DNA of 64,000 bases from Syntrophotalea carbinolica DSM 2380 (GTDB taxonomy: Bacteria; Desulfobacterota; Desulfuromonadia; Desulfuromonadales; Syntrophotaleaceae). Position numbers and translations under genes: made by a program. How positions within the stretch are numbered: position 1 is the first letter of the stretch; every line of letters begins with the position of its first letter. The stretch covers positions 3,442,001 through 3,506,000 of the forward strand of contig NC_007498.2 in the NCBI RefSeq assembly GCF_000012885.1, written 5' to 3'. The notes under the pieces were generated by a model. That model ran no database searches, was not told the origin of the DNA, and saw only the letters and a list, made by a program, of their open reading frames with translations. Shown here in pieces: positions 12,698-21,594 of the stretch.

Positions 12698-12967
12698 ATG
12701 GCAAGGATCGTCGACAACCCCAAACTCGCCTTCCGGCTGGCACGCGCCATTGTTTCGGATATCGCCCTGTACAATCAGAACAAGGTTCAAGAGGGCATCG
12801 AAAAAGACTCTCTTTTCGATCTGCTTAACGATGAGCTGCAGGAGGGGCGGGAGCACTTTCTGGCACGAATTTCCGAAGACATACCTCATCGAGAGCACCT
12901 GTTCGACAAGGCGGTGGTCGACGTCATGGTCAAACAGGCCGGACGGATCAAAAGTTCGATCTGGTAA
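12698..12967 (+). CDS. Hypothetical protein, conserved-looking, upstream of rluD
   Basis: This 89-residue soluble protein is predicted mostly helical and begins MARIVDNPKLAFRLARAIVSD. It has a strong GGGAGGAAC ribosome site, and its stop codon abuts the rluD start with no gap, so it is probably translated together with RluD. I recognise no domain. Composition is mixed-charge with no signal peptide or membrane segment. The coupling suggests a link to ribosome or translation biology, but that is only inferred from position. Confidence 0.75.
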   Translation: MARIVDNPKLAFRLARAIVSDIALYNQNKVQEGIEKDSLFDLLNDELQEGREHFLARISEDIPHREHLFDKAVVDVMVKQAGRIKSSIW

Positions 12968-13948
12968 ATGGGGCAGCTATTCACCTTATGCTTTGGCCGG
13001 GAACGGTCGCCGGAGCGTCTGGACCGGTTTCTGGTCGAGCAACTGCCGGAGTTGAGCCGCTCTCAACTGAAGAAGCTTATCGACGACGGCCGGGTGCTGC
13101 TCGATGGTGCCGCGGCCAAGCCCGGCAGCAAGCTTAAAGGCGGCGAAACCCTGACCGTGGACGTACCGGACCCGAGCCCCGCCGAAGCCGTTTCCGAAGA
13201 CATTCCACTGGTCATCCTCTATGAAGACCGTCACCTGATTGTCATCGACAAACCACCTGGCATGGTCGTACATCCGGCCCCCGGACACTACCAGGGAACG
13301 CTGGTCAATGCTCTGCTGCATCATTGCCAGGACCTTTCCGGCATCGGCGGCGAGTTGCGCCCCGGCATTGTGCACCGACTCGACAAAGATACTTCCGGTG
13401 TCATGGTGGCGACCAAAACCGACAGCGCCCACCAGAGTCTCGCGGCGCAATTCAAGGCCCACTCTATCACCCGGCGCTACATCGCCCTGATACACGGTGT
13501 GCTTACCGGCGACAGGGGATCCATTGATCGGCCCATCGGCAGGCATCCCACGCACCGCAAAAAGATGAGCACGACCTGCCGCACCGGCCGGCACGCCGTA
13601 ACCCACTGGCGGGTTCTGCGCCGTTTCGACGACGACCGCCTGACTTTGGTCGAGCTGGCCCTCGAAACAGGGCGCACACACCAGATCCGGGTCCATTTCT
13701 CCGAGCAGCAACATCCCTTGCTGGGCGATCCGGTCTACGGAGGCAGCGGTCGGCTTAAAACCATCAACGATCCGCAATTGCTCAAACGGGCAAAGGCCCT
13801 GGGCCGCCAGGCCCTGCATGCCCGGCTGCTCGGTTTCCAGCATCCTGAAACAGGGAAATATCTGGAATTCAGCAGTCCGCTGCCGGAGGATCTGCGCTCC
13901 GTTATCGATTATCTGACGGAAAAATACGGGCAGCCCCCTTTCGTGTGA
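12968..13948 (+). CDS. rluD: 23S rRNA pseudouridine synthase, RluD type
   Basis: This 326-residue enzyme converts uridines to pseudouridine in 23S rRNA (helix 69 in the E. coli enzyme). Residues ~16-65 are an S4 RNA-binding domain (RLDRFLVEQLPELSRSQ). The catalytic domain has IDKPPGMVVHPAPGH and the HRLDKDTSG motif with catalytic Asp139, the same number as in E. coli RluD. Length and domain order are normal. The start codon directly follows the stop of the 89-residue protein. Family is certain; the exact target sites are inferred. Confidence 0.92.
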   Translation: MGQLFTLCFGRERSPERLDRFLVEQLPELSRSQLKKLIDDGRVLLDGAAAKPGSKLKGGETLTVDVPDPSPAEAVSEDIPLVILYEDRHLIVIDKPPGMVVHPAPGHYQGTLVNALLHHCQDLSGIGGELRPGIVHRLDKDTSGVMVATKTDSAHQSLAAQFKAHSITRRYIALIHGVLTGDRGSIDRPIGRHPTHRKKMSTTCRTGRHAVTHWRVLRRFDDDRLTLVELALETGRTHQIRVHFSEQQHPLLGDPVYGGSGRLKTINDPQLLKRAKALGRQALHARLLGFQHPETGKYLEFSSPLPEDLRSVIDYLTEKYGQPPFV

Positions 13949-14156
13949 TGGCACCGTCCCGATTTTACACGGAAAAGAATCAAATTTGTTTCATCGCGAA
14001 GGACACCAACGCCACTGGAAAAGGTATTAAAAACAAATACCTATGACAATCGGCAAGTAAGGGCTTCCCCCATGGCCCCCTTCGTGGTAATTAAACACTT
14101 CGGAATGATCCGCATCCACCTGCTGGCGATGCGTTTGACAGGAGAGACCACCGTTT

Positions 14157-14948
14157 ATGAAACTGGTTCGTAAAGGCAAGATCAGCTATATGCAGCCCGA
14201 CTGGGCAATCGAAAAACCGGTTGAAGCCGGCTTTACCACGCGCAACGGGGGTATCAGCCGTCCGCCCTACAATTCGCTCAATCTGGGCTACAACACCGAG
14301 GATGCGCCTCACAACGTGGAAGGTAACCGCTCCAATCTGACCCGTGCCTTTGATTTGCACCCGCATCAGCTATTGACGGTCAAGCAGGTGCATGGCAACG
14401 ACATCCTGATTGTCGATCAGCCCAACCACGATCTTTCCCATTTTCTGACAGTGGCAAGCGATGCCATTGTCACCAATCAACCCGGCTTCATGTTCGGCGT
14501 GCTGGTGGCGGACTGTTTCCCGGTGCTGCTGCACGACCCGACGCTGCAAGTCGGCGCGGCCATCCACCTCGGCTGGCGCGGCGCTGCAAACTGCCTGCTG
14601 GGCAAAACCGTGGAAGCCATGCAGAGCAACTTCGGATGCCGTCCCGAGAATCTGTCGGCCGCCGTCGGACCCGGCATCGCCGCGCACCATTACGAGGTGG
14701 ATCGCACCGTGCGGGACGCCTTCCGGCAGGGCAGTGGCCACTGGCCGCAAATCGCCAGTGAAACAGCGCTGGGCAAATGGCAGCTCGACCTGCAGCGCAG
14801 CTGTCTGCTGCAGCTCGAGGACGTCGGCATCCAGAGTTCGCAAATCAGCATGGTGGAGGAATGCACCTGCTGTCACCGCGAGCTGTTCTTTTCCCACCGT
14901 CGCGACAACGGCGCTACCGGCCGTCAACTCGGGTTTATGATTCTTTAA
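14157..14948 (+). CDS. pgeF: YfiH/PgeF laccase-domain protein
   Basis: This 263-residue protein belongs to the Cu-oxidase_4 / YfiH family. The family includes a purine nucleoside phosphorylase/adenosine deaminase-like activity and a peptidoglycan-editing role (PgeF) in E. coli. The conserved zinc site is visible: His in VKQVHG, Cys in VADCFPV and His in IHLGWRG. The N-terminal GFTTRNGGIS is the family signature. The ATG at 14157 has a GGAGAG site. Length is typical (~240-260 aa). The gene follows rluD after ~208 bases, where I see no other gene. Confidence 0.88.
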   Translation: MKLVRKGKISYMQPDWAIEKPVEAGFTTRNGGISRPPYNSLNLGYNTEDAPHNVEGNRSNLTRAFDLHPHQLLTVKQVHGNDILIVDQPNHDLSHFLTVASDAIVTNQPGFMFGVLVADCFPVLLHDPTLQVGAAIHLGWRGAANCLLGKTVEAMQSNFGCRPENLSAAVGPGIAAHHYEVDRTVRDAFRQGSGHWPQIASETALGKWQLDLQRSCLLQLEDVGIQSSQISMVEECTCCHRELFFSHRRDNGATGRQLGFMIL

Positions 14949-14952
14949 AAGC

Positions 14953-15033
14953 GGTGATTAGTAACCGGTGATTAGTCATTAGTGATTGGAGGGGGGGAAA
15001 CCTCTAATCACCAGTCACTAATAACTAATCACC
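14953..15033. repeat. Inverted heptamer repeat array
   Basis: Heptads such as GGTGATT, AGTCATT and AGTGATT occupy 14953-14991. Their complements (TCTAATC, ACCAGTC, ACTAATA, ACTAATC) occupy 15002-15033, with a G/A-rich centre. The two arms can fold into a long imperfect hairpin. The heptad type matches the array at 3605-3712. It lies between pgeF and the HNH gene. Confidence 0.8.
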
Positions 15034-15056
15034 TTTCCATTTCAAACAAGGTACAC

Positions 15057-15347
15057 ATGGACTGGTTGGAAGCCTCGGAAGAACACATCCGCCGGGAACG
15101 GCAAAAAGCCCGCGACCTGAGACGCAGCCAGTGGTGGAAAAACCGTATCGCCACGGGGATCTGCCATTATTGCGGCAAACAGGTTGGAGCTCGGGCTTTG
15201 ACCCTGGATCATATCGTGCCCCTGGTGCGGGGCGGACGCAGCACCAAGGGCAACTGCGTAGCGGCCTGCAAAGAATGTAACAGCCAGAAGCAGCATCTGC
15301 TGCCGGTAGAATGGGAAGCCTATCTGGAAAAGCTCAGGCAGGAATAA
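15057..15347 (+). CDS. Small HNH endonuclease-domain protein
   Basis: This 96-residue protein consists almost wholly of an HNH nuclease domain. Structural zinc ligands are CHYC near residue 36 and CKEC near residue 75. The catalytic part includes LDHIVPLVRGG and the Asn of GNCVAACKECN. No further domain is attached, so target and role are unknown. Stand-alone proteins of this kind are widespread and are not necessarily selfish. The gene starts 23 bases after the inverted heptamer array; whether the two are connected is unknown. The ribosome site ahead of the ATG is poor (CAAGGTACAC). Confidence 0.88.
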   Translation: MDWLEASEEHIRRERQKARDLRRSQWWKNRIATGICHYCGKQVGARALTLDHIVPLVRGGRSTKGNCVAACKECNSQKQHLLPVEWEAYLEKLRQE

Positions 15348-15353
15348 ACAGCT

Positions 15354-15581
15354 CTACAGTTCCTCAAAAGACTCTTGCTCTTCTTCGCTCTCGTCACCCG
15401 CTTCATCCTCGGCAAAATCCTCATCGAATACCCGCTCCAGAAAACGCTGGTTATCCCGGATGCGCCTGGAAATCTGCTGGCGTAACTCCTCAAATTCCGG
15501 GAAAAGTTCGGTCTGTCCGTCGATGGAAGAGGTCTCTTCGGGGGTACCGTTTCCTACGAGGGGTTTCTGAGCATCAAGCAT
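15354..15581 (-). CDS. Small acidic protein at the end of the glycogen operon
   Basis: This is a 75-residue, very acidic protein. The C-terminal third is almost all Glu/Asp/Ser (it ends EEEQESFEEL). The middle part, FEELRQQISRRIRDNQRFLERVF, is probably a charged helix. Its ATG lies inside the last codons of glgA in another frame (8-base overlap), a typical translational coupling. I do not recognise a family. As the last gene of the operon it may be an accessory of glycogen metabolism, which is speculation. The reading frame continues upstream inside glgA, but that part is a shadow. Confidence 0.65.
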   Translation of the reverse strand: MLDAQKPLVGNGTPEETSSIDGQTELFPEFEELRQQISRRIRDNQRFLERVFDEDFAEDEAGDESEEEQESFEEL

Positions 15582-17028
15582 GGTGCAACTCCACGGCTTT
15601 TCGATAAAGTTCGACGTAGCGCAACGCCGATTGCCGCCAGGAAAAATCTCCCTGCATGCCGCGACGCACCAGCTGCTTCCAGCCCTCGGGTTGCCGATAC
15701 AGGGCCAGTGCCCGATCGAGGGCCGCCAGCATGGCCGAGGGGGATATCTCCCGGAAAGTAAAGCCATTGGCTTGCGTTGCCTGGTCCTGCGGATCGAATA
15801 CCGTATCGGCCAGCCCACCGGTTTTACGCACCACCGGCACGCTGCCGTAACGCAGGGCAATGAGCTGCCCCAGCCCGCACGGTTCGTAATGGCTGGGCAT
15901 CAGGAACATATCGCTGCCGGCATATATCAGGCGCGCCAGGCGATCGTCGAAACCGAGACGTACCGCCGTTTGCGTCGGATGCTGAGCCCCCAGCTGCGCA
16001 AAGCGGTCCATGAAATCCTGATCGCCCGAGCCCAGAATCACCAATTGTACTCCCCGTTGCAGCAGCTGCTCCCAGGCCTGCTCCACCAGATCGAGGCCTT
16101 TCTGACTGGCCAGGCGGGTGACCATGGTCAACAGCGGTACATCGGCATCGCAGCTCAGACCCAGCTGTTTTTGCAGCTGGCGTTTGTTGGCCGCCTTTCC
16201 TTCTAAGTCATCGACACTGTACGGAGCGGTCAGAGCAGGGTCGCATTGCGGATTCCACAGCTTGTCGTCGATCCCATTGAGCACCCCGAACAGTCGGGCC
16301 GCACGCGCATGCAGAATTCCGTCGAAACCGTGCCCCATCTGCGGGGTCTGAATTTCCGCACAGTAGGTTTCGGAGACGGTGGTAATCATGTCGGCATAAA
16401 CCAGCCCGCTTTTCAGAAACGATACCTGGTCGTAGTATTCCAGCCCTTCCATGGTGTACAGGGCGGGGTCGAGTCCCAGGGTCGCAACAGTCTCTGCCGG
16501 AAACAGCCCCTGATAGCCGAGATTGTGAATCGTCGTCATGGTCGCGGTGCCCGCATAAAAGGGGTCTTCGGCCCATTCCGTACGCAATAAGGCCGGCACC
16601 AGGCCGGTCTGCCAGTCGTTGAGATGCAGGATCTCGGGTTTGAAACCGATTTGCGGAAGTGCCGCCAGCAGGCCGCGGCCAAAAAACCCGAAACGCTCGG
16701 CATTGTCGGGGTAATCGTTCTGAGAGGTACCGTACAACCCGTCCCGATCGAAATAGTCATCCTGCTCCAGGAAATAGACCGGCACATCCTGCAGGCTCCC
16801 CTGCCACAAACGCCCGGTTCGAATTGCATCGCCCATCTTCACTGCCGGCAACTCCCCCAGATGCTGAAGAGAGAGATGCTGCTTCCGCACGCTGCGATAC
16901 AAAGGCATGATGATACGTACGTCATGTCCCAGCCGATGCAGTTCCTGCGGCAGGGCCCCGGCCACATCGGCCAGGCCGCCGGTTTTGGCAAAAGGTGCCA
17001 CCTCGGAAGCGGCCAATAGAATATTCAT
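15574..17028 (-). CDS. glgA: Glycogen synthase, GT5
   Basis: This 484-residue enzyme adds glucose from a nucleotide-glucose donor to the growing alpha-1,4-glucan. The N-terminal motif KTGGLADV binds the donor diphosphate. The C-terminal Rossmann half has PSHYEPCGLGQL, the retaining glycosyltransferase signature with a conserved Glu. The start at 17028 is preceded by AAGGAG and gives the classic MNILLAASEVAPF opening; the frame extends upstream without a better site. It lies 54 bases after the GH13 gene and overlaps the small acidic ORF. No glgC is in the window; the nucleotidyltransferase fusion in this operon could supply donor, which is unproven. Confidence 0.95.
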   Translation of the reverse strand: MNILLAASEVAPFAKTGGLADVAGALPQELHRLGHDVRIIMPLYRSVRKQHLSLQHLGELPAVKMGDAIRTGRLWQGSLQDVPVYFLEQDDYFDRDGLYGTSQNDYPDNAERFGFFGRGLLAALPQIGFKPEILHLNDWQTGLVPALLRTEWAEDPFYAGTATMTTIHNLGYQGLFPAETVATLGLDPALYTMEGLEYYDQVSFLKSGLVYADMITTVSETYCAEIQTPQMGHGFDGILHARAARLFGVLNGIDDKLWNPQCDPALTAPYSVDDLEGKAANKRQLQKQLGLSCDADVPLLTMVTRLASQKGLDLVEQAWEQLLQRGVQLVILGSGDQDFMDRFAQLGAQHPTQTAVRLGFDDRLARLIYAGSDMFLMPSHYEPCGLGQLIALRYGSVPVVRKTGGLADTVFDPQDQATQANGFTFREISPSAMLAALDRALALYRQPEGWKQLVRRGMQGDFSWRQSALRYVELYRKAVELHHA

Positions 17029-17082
17029 AACAGAACTCCTTGGATGCTGGATTCTTCCGGCATGCGCATAAACCACGCCAGT

Positions 17083-20000
17083 CTATACGAGCTGGCGAAA
17101 TTTTTCCAGTTGGTAGCCCGAGTCCTCGGCCAGGGCCAACACTGTGGTTATCCTTTGGCGATATTGCGTGAAATCAGAGATCTCGGAGGACGATAGATCA
17201 AGGCCGGCGGTTAGCAGCATGGCGTGCACCAGCCTTTCGAAACGCTCGCGGTTGAACCACTGCTGTCCCTGATAACGATGCACGAGCAAAAACGCCCGCA
17301 CCGCAGGGTCATCGAGCAAACTTCCCAACCCAAGCGTTTCATCCTGAAGGTTACAACTCTGATGACGCAACAGCAGCTTCAGCAGCGCCAGATTTTCCTC
17401 CGCCAGATTTTCGGACCATTGGGAACTCACGGCATCAACCAGCAGGTAGCGATCCAGCCATTCCAACACACCGTCGGGAGTATCCGGGTTCGGATCCAGG
17501 GCCCCGAGAGCATGCAGAACCAGCCAGGGCCACAACACTTCACAGCTGCAGAGCACGTGTTCATGCGCCAATACGGCTGCCCGGCGCAGTTCCCCTTCAA
17601 GGCGAGCCACCAGAGGATCGCGGTCGCCGGAAAAGCCGAGGGCGCTTTGCAAAGCCTCGAGGAAATCGGCATAGTCCTGCACAACGCGCTGCCGGGAGTT
17701 ATCATCCAGGCGGGGAAAATCCCCGCCGTCCCTCAGCAGCGACGTCAGGGCTTGCAACAAAGAAGCATAGCGTAATTTCCGGTATTCCCGATCCAGGTCA
17801 AGCACCGGACGGCCGCCGAGATGTTGCCACAACTGCCGCCAGCTGCCATCGGTGTCGTTGATCGCGACAAAATCGAGAAAAACATGGGACTGGTAAGGCC
17901 CCAATGTAACGAACAGGCCCTGCACATCCAGCTCATCTGCTGACCGCAGGTAAGATAACCCCGTGCAATGATCACGAAAACGGTAGTAGAGTTTTTTCCC
18001 GGTTTGCAACGCCAGAGCTTCGACCAGGGTTAGCTCCCTGGCATGGCCGGCAGCATCGACACGGGGGCAGGCGCTCCGAACCCAACCGCCGGTGTCCAGC
18101 GACCGGTTATGATAAACCACCAGGGCACGCTGATCGCCCCGACGATTGCTGTAGGCCAGCACATCCTCGTTCACCTGACCTTGGGTGAAAAAATCGTAGA
18201 GGTTGAAATGCTCGGAACCACTGAACAGCGCACGCCGATGCAACAGCGGGAAGATCAGCTTTTCGTGATAGGCGACAAAACCGCCGTCCACCTCTTCCCG
18301 CAGGTAAGCTCGACGAAACTCCATGCCGTATTTTTCCCGGAAGCCCTCCACCTGGCCGTGCCCGAACATGGGCAGGCCAGGCAGAGTCACCAGCAACACG
18401 GCCACCCCGAAATACTTGTCTCCCTTGCCGAACTGTTCGACGGCGGTAGCTTCGTCGGGATTATTCATGAAATTGACGAAACGTTTGAGAATTTCAGGAT
18501 TAAAAGCCAGAGTCTTTTTGAGCAACTGGCGATATTTTGCATTGTCTTCCTGCTTCATCATATGCATGAAGGCACTGTTGTAGACCCGGTGCATGCCGAG
18601 GGTTCGGACAAAGAAACTCTCCATCAGCCAGAAGGCTTCGGCCAGCAACAGCGTATCGGGAGCCTCGACCGCCACCCTGTCCACCACCTCGCGCCAGAAT
18701 TCGACCGGAAACAGCCGCTCGAATTCCTCGCGGCTCATGCTGTACTCCGACCGCGACGGCACCCCCGCCCCGCCACCGGGCAAAGGAAACCAAAGCCTCT
18801 GGAAGTGCTTTTTGGCCAGGGTCATGGCGGCATCGAAGCGAATGACACGAAAGTTGCGGGCCACCTCGACAATGGTACGAATCATGGCTTCACGCACCTG
18901 CGGCAACAGGAAGTTGAGCTGGGCCGTATCGTTCCAGGGCAAATGGGTACCGTCGTTGCCATGGTAGATATAGCGCACTTCGCCGGTGTGGTGGTTGACA
19001 TGCTTGAAGACCACCGCCGCATCGCTGTGATCCCAGTAACCATCTTCCAGATAAAGACTCATGCCAGCGTCCGTCGACAGGTCAGTGCCGGTAAAACGAT
19101 AGCCCGGATAGGGCGGATACGACGCCTGCACGAACCAGTCGGGATGCTCCTGTATCCAGCGCGAATCGATGCCGGTATGATTGGGCACCACGTCACAGGC
19201 CAGACGAATGCCCCGCTGCCGGCAACGCCGGTCAAGCTCATCAAGATCCGCCTGCCCGCCGAATTCATCGGCGATCCGGTAATCGTACAGAGCATAGGCC
19301 GAAGCCTCGGCCTCGGGGTTGCCGCGCAAGCGTTTGACCTGCCGGGAAGCCGGGGATCGCTCCCAGATGCCGATAAGCCACAACCCGCTAAAACCACGAC
19401 GGGCCAGAAGGTCCAGCTCCTCATCGGGTATGTCCCCCAGGCGATGCACGGGGCGACCGTACTGACGGGACAGCTGATCGAACCAGACATGCACCGATTT
19501 GGCCAGCAGCACCAGGTCGGACATCCAGTCGCTGTCCAGGGAAAAGCGTTCTTCATCCACGACCGGGCCCACGGTATAATCGGGCGCGACCTGCGGCCCG
19601 GGGCCACCGCCACGCATCCGGACCTCCTCGGCCCTCACCCCGAGTCCGGCATCGATGGCCAGCAGCAGATCGTCCGGCAGCAAGCCTTGCCACTGCTGAC
19701 GCACAAAAGCCAGCTGCCCCTCCAGGCTGTCCGGCGCCGCCTCGATGGGCGCTCGCAGCAATTCCAGAAGCGGCTGATCGAGAACGCCGGCAACCTTGGT
19801 CTGGCGAAGAGACGTATCCAGGGCCTGCAGGGTGGCGCGATAGGGAATCCGTTGCGATAACTCGGCATCATCGAACAGCCATCGGAAGACAGCTGCCGCC
19901 GGATTGGCATTCTGTACCGACAAAACCAGAAGTTCCAGCAACGTCTGGAGCCGTCCGCTGTCACCACGTGGCCCATAAAGAAAGGCATGGGACGCCAGGT

Positions 20001-20388
20001 CGCCTTGAAGCGCATCCGGAGGGAAAAGCTCGACAAACGCTTCCTGGCTGCGCCGTAGCCCGGGCAGAGATACCGCCTGCCGGGCCACCGACACCCCGTC
20101 CCTGCCGATGGCACAGTGGCGTTCCCGAAGATGCCGGTGCGCGAGCCATCGCAACACGCCGCTGAGCACCGCCAGCATTTCCAGACAGCCGGCACTGCAT
20201 GCGGGCTCGGGGTGAAGCTGCCACATGCGGGCCGCTACTTCGCGCAACCGATAAAGCCGCGAAGCCGGAACGGCCGATGGTGGCAGGGCCAGTTGTTGTC
20301 GCGCCACAGCACTCAGCTGTAACGACAGTGAAAAATACGGCTCGGCGCCGGATAAAGGTGACGACAGGGGATCGATGGAAGGAGTCAT
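17083..20388 (-). CDS. Large GH13 alpha-amylase-family protein with extra N- and C-terminal regions
   Basis: This is a 1101-residue glycoside hydrolase with no signal peptide, so it acts on cytoplasmic alpha-glucan. Residues ~1-300 are a helical region I do not recognise. Residues ~300-740 are a GH13 barrel with DVVPNHTG (region I), the nucleophile Asp in IRFDAAMTL (region II) and the acid/base Glu in LLAEAFW (region III). In region IV the usual N-H-D is NNPDE, so the His is replaced while the Asp remains. The last ~250 residues are helical. The specific reaction (amylase, transferase or debranching) cannot be read. The ribosome site is weak. It lies between galT-like and glgA genes. Confidence 0.85.
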   Translation of the reverse strand: MTPSIDPLSSPLSGAEPYFSLSLQLSAVARQQLALPPSAVPASRLYRLREVAARMWQLHPEPACSAGCLEMLAVLSGVLRWLAHRHLRERHCAIGRDGVSVARQAVSLPGLRRSQEAFVELFPPDALQGDLASHAFLYGPRGDSGRLQTLLELLVLSVQNANPAAAVFRWLFDDAELSQRIPYRATLQALDTSLRQTKVAGVLDQPLLELLRAPIEAAPDSLEGQLAFVRQQWQGLLPDDLLLAIDAGLGVRAEEVRMRGGGPGPQVAPDYTVGPVVDEERFSLDSDWMSDLVLLAKSVHVWFDQLSRQYGRPVHRLGDIPDEELDLLARRGFSGLWLIGIWERSPASRQVKRLRGNPEAEASAYALYDYRIADEFGGQADLDELDRRCRQRGIRLACDVVPNHTGIDSRWIQEHPDWFVQASYPPYPGYRFTGTDLSTDAGMSLYLEDGYWDHSDAAVVFKHVNHHTGEVRYIYHGNDGTHLPWNDTAQLNFLLPQVREAMIRTIVEVARNFRVIRFDAAMTLAKKHFQRLWFPLPGGGAGVPSRSEYSMSREEFERLFPVEFWREVVDRVAVEAPDTLLLAEAFWLMESFFVRTLGMHRVYNSAFMHMMKQEDNAKYRQLLKKTLAFNPEILKRFVNFMNNPDEATAVEQFGKGDKYFGVAVLLVTLPGLPMFGHGQVEGFREKYGMEFRRAYLREEVDGGFVAYHEKLIFPLLHRRALFSGSEHFNLYDFFTQGQVNEDVLAYSNRRGDQRALVVYHNRSLDTGGWVRSACPRVDAAGHARELTLVEALALQTGKKLYYRFRDHCTGLSYLRSADELDVQGLFVTLGPYQSHVFLDFVAINDTDGSWRQLWQHLGGRPVLDLDREYRKLRYASLLQALTSLLRDGGDFPRLDDNSRQRVVQDYADFLEALQSALGFSGDRDPLVARLEGELRRAAVLAHEHVLCSCEVLWPWLVLHALGALDPNPDTPDGVLEWLDRYLLVDAVSSQWSENLAEENLALLKLLLRHQSCNLQDETLGLGSLLDDPAVRAFLLVHRYQGQQWFNRERFERLVHAMLLTAGLDLSSSEISDFTQYRQRITTVLALAEDSGYQLEKFRQLV

Positions 20389-20517
20389 AGCGATATGAAG
20401 TAACGACCTTTCTGGATAACACGCATGAAACGAAATGTCCGCCGGGGTTGTCCCCCGGCATTCGGAACCTGGGCCAAGCAGCTTGAGATGGTGTCTTCGA
20501 GCCTTCCTTTACCGTTT

Positions 20518-21546
20518 TTAAACCGCTGCTTCCCGCAGATACCGGGCCGCCTCCTCCGGCGAGGTCGGGTTGATGAAAAACCCGGTTCCCCACTCGAAAC
20601 CGGCCGGCTCCATGATCTTGGGGATGATCTCAAAATACCAATGATAATCGCAGGACAGGGAACTCCAGAAGTCGGGTTTTCCCGGTTGAGGCAGGGTGGA
20701 CGGTGCATTGTGCAGCACCAGGTTAAACGGCGGATCCCGGAGCACACTACGTAACCGACCCAGCACATCGCGCACCGTTTCACCCAGGGCCACCATCATT
20801 TGATCGGTCAACATGGAAAAATCGTGTTGATGGTGGCGCGGTACGATGCGCAGACTGAAGGGATACCGGGAAGCAAAAGGCGTAAAAACCGCGAAATCCG
20901 TATCGACCCGGACCAGACGCCGGCCATCGGCCAACTCCCCGGCGAGCAAATCGCACATCAGACAGCGCTCTTTGCGCCGGAAATGCTCACGGCTGGCCCG
21001 TAGCGCCGTGCACAGGTGGGGCGGGATGATCGGCAGGGCCAATAACAGTGAATGGGTATGGGGAATGGTGGCGCCGGCCTCCACCCCGTGATTCTTGTAA
21101 ATAACGATGTGCCGAAACCGTTTGTCGCGCCGCAGGTCGATCAGCCGCGAGCGAAACGCGTGAAACACATCGGCCAGTTCCGTTGCCCGCAGATCGGCGG
21201 GATGCCGATCGTGGTCCGGGGTTTCGATAATCACCTCGTGGGCACCGATGCCGTTTTTGACGTCGTAGAGGCCCTCCCCGCGGGACTCGATCTGTCCCTC
21301 GATACGTAAGATGGGGAATTTATTCGGGATGACCCGAACCCGCCAACCGGGCTGATCGGCAGGACTGCCGTCCGGCCGCAGGGCGTAAACCTCCGCCGGG
21401 GTCTTGTTTTCGTGCCCGTAACAAAACGGGCAAACCGTCGTTTCGATGCGTTTGCGTCCGGTGATAAAATCGACGGGCCGACGCCCCCGTTCTTTGACGA
21501 TTGCCACCCAGCTATCGATAAAAGGGTCCCAACGTAATTCGGACAA
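20518..21546 (-). CDS. galT: GalT-like nucleotidylyltransferase (HIT superfamily)
   Basis: This 342-residue homolog of galactose-1-phosphate uridylyltransferase belongs to the branch that moves nucleotidyl groups between sugar phosphates. Metal ligands CPFC sit near residue 40. The active-site stretch is GATIPHTHSLLLA; the two His are kept, but the Gln normally found two residues after the second His is Leu. In the glucan operon it may act on glucose-1-phosphate (ADP- or UDP-sugar exchange) rather than on galactose; that is inferred. Its start is TTG at 21546, with AAAAGGAG at good spacing. The GH57 gene is 48 bases upstream. Confidence 0.85.
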   Translation of the reverse strand: MSELRWDPFIDSWVAIVKERGRRPVDFITGRKRIETTVCPFCYGHENKTPAEVYALRPDGSPADQPGWRVRVIPNKFPILRIEGQIESRGEGLYDVKNGIGAHEVIIETPDHDRHPADLRATELADVFHAFRSRLIDLRRDKRFRHIVIYKNHGVEAGATIPHTHSLLLALPIIPPHLCTALRASREHFRRKERCLMCDLLAGELADGRRLVRVDTDFAVFTPFASRYPFSLRIVPRHHQHDFSMLTDQMMVALGETVRDVLGRLRSVLRDPPFNLVLHNAPSTLPQPGKPDFWSSLSCDYHWYFEIIPKIMEPAGFEWGTGFFINPTSPEEAARYLREAAV

Positions 21547-21594
21547 AGGGATGACTCCTTTTCTGCAACATCCCGCACCTGTTGTGCTACGGGA

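Noticed and set aside
18043-19860. 605-codon open frame opposite the GH13 gene
   Set aside because: Antisense shadow of a well-supported gene; the translation resembles no family.
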